Shown one piece after another: positions 5,368-6,254 of a DNA stretch of 6,254 nucleotides. Position 1 is the first letter of the stretch; each line of letters opens with the position of its first letter. The DNA is from DASUCS01 sp036275935 (GTDB lineage: Bacteria; Actinomycetota; Acidimicrobiia; Acidimicrobiales; JACDCH01): assembly GCA_036275935.1 (NCBI GenBank), contig DASUCS010000065.1, positions 1-6,254 on the forward strand. Direction: 5' to 3'. The notes under the pieces were generated by a model. The model was not told the origin of the DNA. It saw only the letters and a list, made by a program, of their open reading frames with translations, and made no database searches. Position numbers and translations under genes: made by a program.

Positions 5368-5373
5368 TATCCT
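5368..5373 (+). promoter_or_regulatory. Candidate -10 box for the FmdB/Ruc-like gene
   Basis: TATCCT directly abuts the CIRCE element on its 5' side, placing the predicted transcription start inside the operator (about 5380). This is the classical geometry for HrcA repression. The -35 region (around 5344-5350, TGTACG) is only a partial match to TTGACA and overlaps the candidate galU -10. Confidence 0.45.
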
Positions 5374-5400
5374 CTGGCACTCACACCACTCGAGTGCTAA
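5374..5400 (+). promoter_or_regulatory. CIRCE operator (HrcA-binding site)
   Basis: The inverted repeat CTGGCACTC-N9-GAGTGCTAA has exactly the 9-9-9 layout of the CIRCE consensus (TTAGCACTC-N9-GAGTGCTAA). The right arm is 9/9 and the left arm 7/9. HrcA represses chaperone genes through this element and loses binding on heat stress. Here it begins directly after a -10 box and ends 20 bases before the ATG at 5421, so it would block transcription of the FmdB-type gene. No groES, groEL, dnaK or hrcA gene is in the window, so this is an operator away from the core heat-shock operons. Confidence 0.88.
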
Positions 5401-5408
5401 TCGCTTTC

Positions 5409-5413
5409 GGGAG
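5409..5413 (+). promoter_or_regulatory. Ribosome binding site of the FmdB/Ruc-like gene
   Basis: GGGAG lies 7 bases before ATG 5421, an ideal spacing, and it decides the start. The open frame reaches back to at least 5265 over galU, but the extra residues are not FmdB-like and would span the promoter and CIRCE site. Confidence 0.75.
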
Positions 5414-5420
5414 TTCGCGA

Positions 5421-5744
5421 ATGCCCACGTACGAGTACCGCTGCAAGGAGTGTGGCGAAGACCTCGAGGTCGTGCAGGCGTTCACCGACGATCCGCTGAC
5501 CGTGTGCCCGAACTGCGGCGGCGAGTTGCGCAAGGTGTTCGCCGTGCCGGGCATCACCTTCAAGGGCTCGGGCTTCTACAAGACCGACAACCGGTCCAAG
5601 AGCTCCTCGTCCTCGAAGTCGACCTCCGACTCGTCGAGCGACTCGAATTCGAAGTCGGAGACGAGCTCGGACGCCAAGTCCGACTCGAAGAAGGAGTCCA
5701 GCTCGACGAGCAGCTCGGGCTCCTCTGACGCCAAGACGGCGTAG
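5421..5744 (+). CDS. FmdB-type zinc ribbon protein, Ruc-like redox chaperone
   Basis: A 107-residue protein in two parts. Residues 1-52 are a zinc ribbon of the FmdB/regulatory family: MPTYEYRCKECGEDLEVV with C8 and C11, then CPNC with C29 and C32, followed by the family ending FAVPGITFKGSGFYKTD. Residues 57-107 are a low-complexity tail of mostly Ser with Asp, Lys, Glu and Thr, expected to be disordered. This matches M. tuberculosis Rv0991c (Ruc), described as a redox-regulated chaperone that loses zinc and forms disulfides on oxidation, then prevents protein aggregation and cooperates with Hsp70. The CIRCE operator in front supports a proteostasis role, and as I recall Rv0991c also belongs to the heat-shock/HrcA regulon. 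Its place next to galU also agrees with that locus, except that the 5-formyltetrahydrofolate cyclo-ligase gene between them in M. tuberculosis is absent here. The start is fixed by GGGAG and ATG 5421. Many FmdB-type proteins have no known function, so the chaperone role is inferred. Confidence 0.9.
   Translation: MPTYEYRCKECGEDLEVVQAFTDDPLTVCPNCGGELRKVFAVPGITFKGSGFYKTDNRSKSSSSSKSTSDSSSDSNSKSETSSDAKSDSKKESSSTSSSGSSDAKTA
5594..5735 (+). repeat. Low-complexity Ser-codon tract
   Basis: The tail of the FmdB-type gene is built from recurring TCC/TCG/AGC serine codons mixed with GAC, AAG and GAG. It gives runs such as SSSSS and SSDSNSKSETSSD with no fixed period. Such tracts usually vary in length between related strains through slippage. 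Confidence 0.6.
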
Positions 5745-5750
5745 GCCTTC

Positions 5751-6254
5751 GTGGCCCGCGCCGACGTCGGAGTCTTCGGTGGGTCGGGGTTCTACGAGTT
5801 CCTCGACGAGGTCGAGGAGCACGAGATCGACACGCCGTACGGTCCGCCCGCCGCGCCGGTGACGATCGGGACCCTCGGAGAGGTCCGCGTGGCCTTCATC
5901 CCCCGTCATGGCCGGGCCCACGAGTTCCCGCCGCACGCCGTTCCCTACCGCGCCAACGTCGCCGCGATGCGCGCACTCGGGGTGCGGGCGCTGCTGGCGC
6001 CGTTCGCCGCCGGTTCGTTGCAGCCGACGATCCATCCGGGCGACTTCGTCGTCGTCGACCAGTTCGTCGACCGCACCTCGGGTCGCGCGGAGACCTTCTA
6101 CGACACGTTCGACGACGGCCCGACGCACGTGTCACTCGCCGATCCCTACGACGCAGGGCTGCGGGCCGAGCTGGTTGCCGCGGCCGACGAGCTCGGCATC
6201 ACGGTCCACGACGGCGGCACGGTGGTCGTCGTGCAGGGCCCTCGGTTCTCGACG
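5751..6254 (+). CDS. mtnP: S-methyl-5'-thioadenosine phosphorylase (5' part)
   Basis: The first 168 codons of a purine-nucleoside-phosphorylase-family protein; the frame is open at the window end, where about 90-110 residues are missing. MTAP cleaves methylthioadenosine with phosphate to adenine and 5-methylthioribose-1-phosphate in methionine salvage. Visible marks: GVFGGSGFYEF (7-17), DTPYGPPAAP (27-36), PRHGRAHEFPPHAVPYRANV (51-70, with R52/H53 at the phosphate site), FAAGSLQP (85-92), VVDQFVDRTSGRAETFYD (101-118), THVSLADPY (125-133) and VVVQGPRFST (159-168). The TPYG, RHG and DQFVDRT blocks favour MTAP over plain guanosine/inosine phosphorylase, though some family members accept other nucleosides. 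F85 stands where many relatives have Cys (PCAVGSL or TACGSL). The GTG start is 6 bases after the preceding stop, with AGG five bases before it, so it is probably co-transcribed with the CIRCE-controlled gene. Confidence 0.93.
   Translation, partial: MARADVGVFGGSGFYEFLDEVEEHEIDTPYGPPAAPVTIGTLGEVRVAFIPRHGRAHEFPPHAVPYRANVAAMRALGVRALLAPFAAGSLQPTIHPGDFVVVDQFVDRTSGRAETFYDTFDDGPTHVSLADPYDAGLRAELVAAADELGITVHDGGTVVVVQGPRFST

Noticed and set aside
4333..5400. Long plus-strand open frame (355 codons) opposite galU
   Set aside because: It is the mirror of GalU codon bias with no recognisable motifs; GalU on the other strand is complete and well conserved.
5265..5420. N-terminal extension of the FmdB-type protein
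   Set aside because: It would cover galU in antisense, the promoter and CIRCE; GGGAG and ATG 5421 followed by MPTYEYRC is the family start.
5397..6128. Minus-strand open frame of 243 codons opposite fmdB and mtnP
   Set aside because: Arg/Gly/Val-rich low-complexity antisense of two clearly coding genes, crossing their junction and overlapping the CIRCE site.

Overview
This is a G+C-rich bacterial window that looks actinobacterial and most resembles the Acidimicrobiia (Ilumatobacter-like). The evidence is the strong G/C bias at third codon positions, frequent GTG starts, TAnnnT-type -10 boxes, an actinobacterial-style CIRCE element, and a gene order recalling the Mycobacterium tuberculosis neighbourhood Rv0991c (ruc) / galU / moeA1 / Rv0996 (glpR). 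The lineage is inferred from gene order and protein style, not from a search.

Layout. Most of the window (about 5340 down to 92) reads on the minus strand. In transcription order it holds galU (UDP-glucose synthesis), a moeA/glp-type molybdotransferase, moaA and moaC (the first two steps of molybdenum cofactor synthesis), a roughly 245-base non-coding stretch with a hairpin terminator, a small three-helix membrane protein of the GlpR/SepX type, a translin-family protein, and tRNA-Ala(CGC) followed by two tandem hairpins. galU/moeA overlap by 4 bases (GTGA), as do moeA/moaA if the outer moaA start is used. The moaA N-terminus is uncertain because a GC-rich hairpin and repeat tract lies in its first 30 codons.

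On the plus strand, divergent from galU, an FmdB-type zinc-ribbon gene with a serine-rich tail resembles the redox-regulated chaperone Ruc. A nearly perfect CIRCE operator (HrcA site) lies directly in front of it. Six bases further on begins an S-methyl-5'-thioadenosine phosphorylase gene, cut by the window end.

How the genes fit together. MoaA and MoaC make cyclic pyranopterin monophosphate, and MoeA inserts molybdate at the last step of the pathway. In Corynebacteriales and other Actinobacteria a MoeA-like protein (Glp) and the membrane protein GlpR form a gephyrin-like pair acting in cell division. Here the Glp candidate sits among true Moco genes and the GlpR candidate lies just downstream, so one MoeA may serve both tasks. 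The translin homologue keeps the acidic residues associated with RNase activity in TRAX and archaeal translin, and it is 15 bases from glpR and 52 bases from a tRNA gene. The most interesting items are the Moco/division gene mix, the bacterial translin, and the HrcA-type control of the Ruc-like gene, which could extend to galU through overlapping divergent promoters.
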